Below, one piece after another: positions 7,484 to 7,573 of a DNA stretch of 7,573 nucleotides. The notes below the pieces were generated by a model. The model was not told where the DNA came from. It was given only the letters and a program-made list of their open reading frames with translations, and made no database searches. How positions within the stretch are numbered: the stretch's first letter is position 1; the number at the start of each line of letters is the position of its first letter. A program made the position numbers and the translations under genes. Origin of the DNA: Victivallales bacterium (GTDB lineage Bacteria; Verrucomicrobiota; Lentisphaeria; Oligosphaerales; Oligosphaeraceae); assembly GCA_017615955.1 (NCBI GenBank), contig JAFZZD010000089.1:1-7573 (forward strand). Direction: 5' to 3'.

Positions 7484-7523
7484 GCGCCGATGGCGCCAAT
7501 GTGCGCGGCCATTGGCCGCGCAC
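7484..7523 (+). terminator. Possible operon-end hairpin cluster without a T tract
   Basis: A perfect 10-bp stem, GTGCGCGGCC (7501-7510) with GGCCGCGCAC (7514-7523), closes a three-base loop. It lies 52 bases after the DUF4838 stop. A smaller stem, GCGCC/GGCGC (7484-7488 and 7492-7496), precedes it. No T tract follows, so this is not a textbook intrinsic terminator. It may terminate transcription weakly, protect the 3' end of the mRNA, or be a dispersed palindromic repeat. Confidence 0.45.
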
Positions 7524-7545
7524 TCAGGACGTAGGACTGCCAAAC

Positions 7546-7566
7546 GCAATTGAGAATGCCAATTGC
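7546..7566. repeat. Inverted repeat near the window end
   Basis: GCAATTG (7546-7552) and CAATTGC (7560-7566) are perfect complements separated by seven bases. No T tract is visible in the few bases left. This could be a regulatory palindrome for the next gene or a second 3' hairpin. Together with the upstream hairpins it fills the gene-free end 7449-7573, where I see no coding sequence. Confidence 0.35.
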
Positions 7567-7573
7567 CTCGCAC

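Overview
The window looks like a chromosomal piece of a Lentisphaerota bacterium (Victivallis-like), or a close relative in the Planctomycetota/Verrucomicrobiota/Lentisphaerota group. I infer this from the combination of a prepilin-type protein carrying the H-X9-DG motif, a DUF4838 glycan-hydrolase-like protein, a LamG plus DUF6259 protein, and an AraC regulator. Such genes recur in many copies in the glycan-degradation regions of those genomes. This placement rests on recalled family patterns, not on a database search.

Layout. Bases 1-87 are an AT-rich leader with a weak promoter candidate. Bases 88-3105 (+) encode a 1005-residue exported protein with an N-terminal LamG-like domain and a predicted glycosidase barrel (DUF6259). 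Bases 3106-3220 hold a convergent intergenic region with a GNRA-looped terminator. Bases 3221-4084 (-) encode an AraC-family regulator with a cupin-like sensor domain. Bases 4085-4257 are a very AT-rich divergent promoter region. Bases 4258-5097 (+) encode a type II secretion/type IV pilin-like pseudopilin, followed after only two bases by a 782-residue exported DUF4838 protein (5100-7448). Bases 7449-7573 hold a cluster of overlapping and adjacent inverted repeats.

How the genes may work together. The regulator is divergent from the pseudopilin-DUF4838 pair and is the obvious candidate to control it in response to a sugar-like ligand. The two large exported proteins probably act outside the cytoplasm on a complex glycan. 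The tight pairing of a pseudopilin with a hydrolase-like protein, apparently by translational coupling, suggests they are made together and perhaps act together, for example with the pseudopilin displaying or helping export the enzyme. That last step is inference. No transporter, sulfatase, RNA gene, mobile element or CRISPR array is visible. All four genes appear intact.
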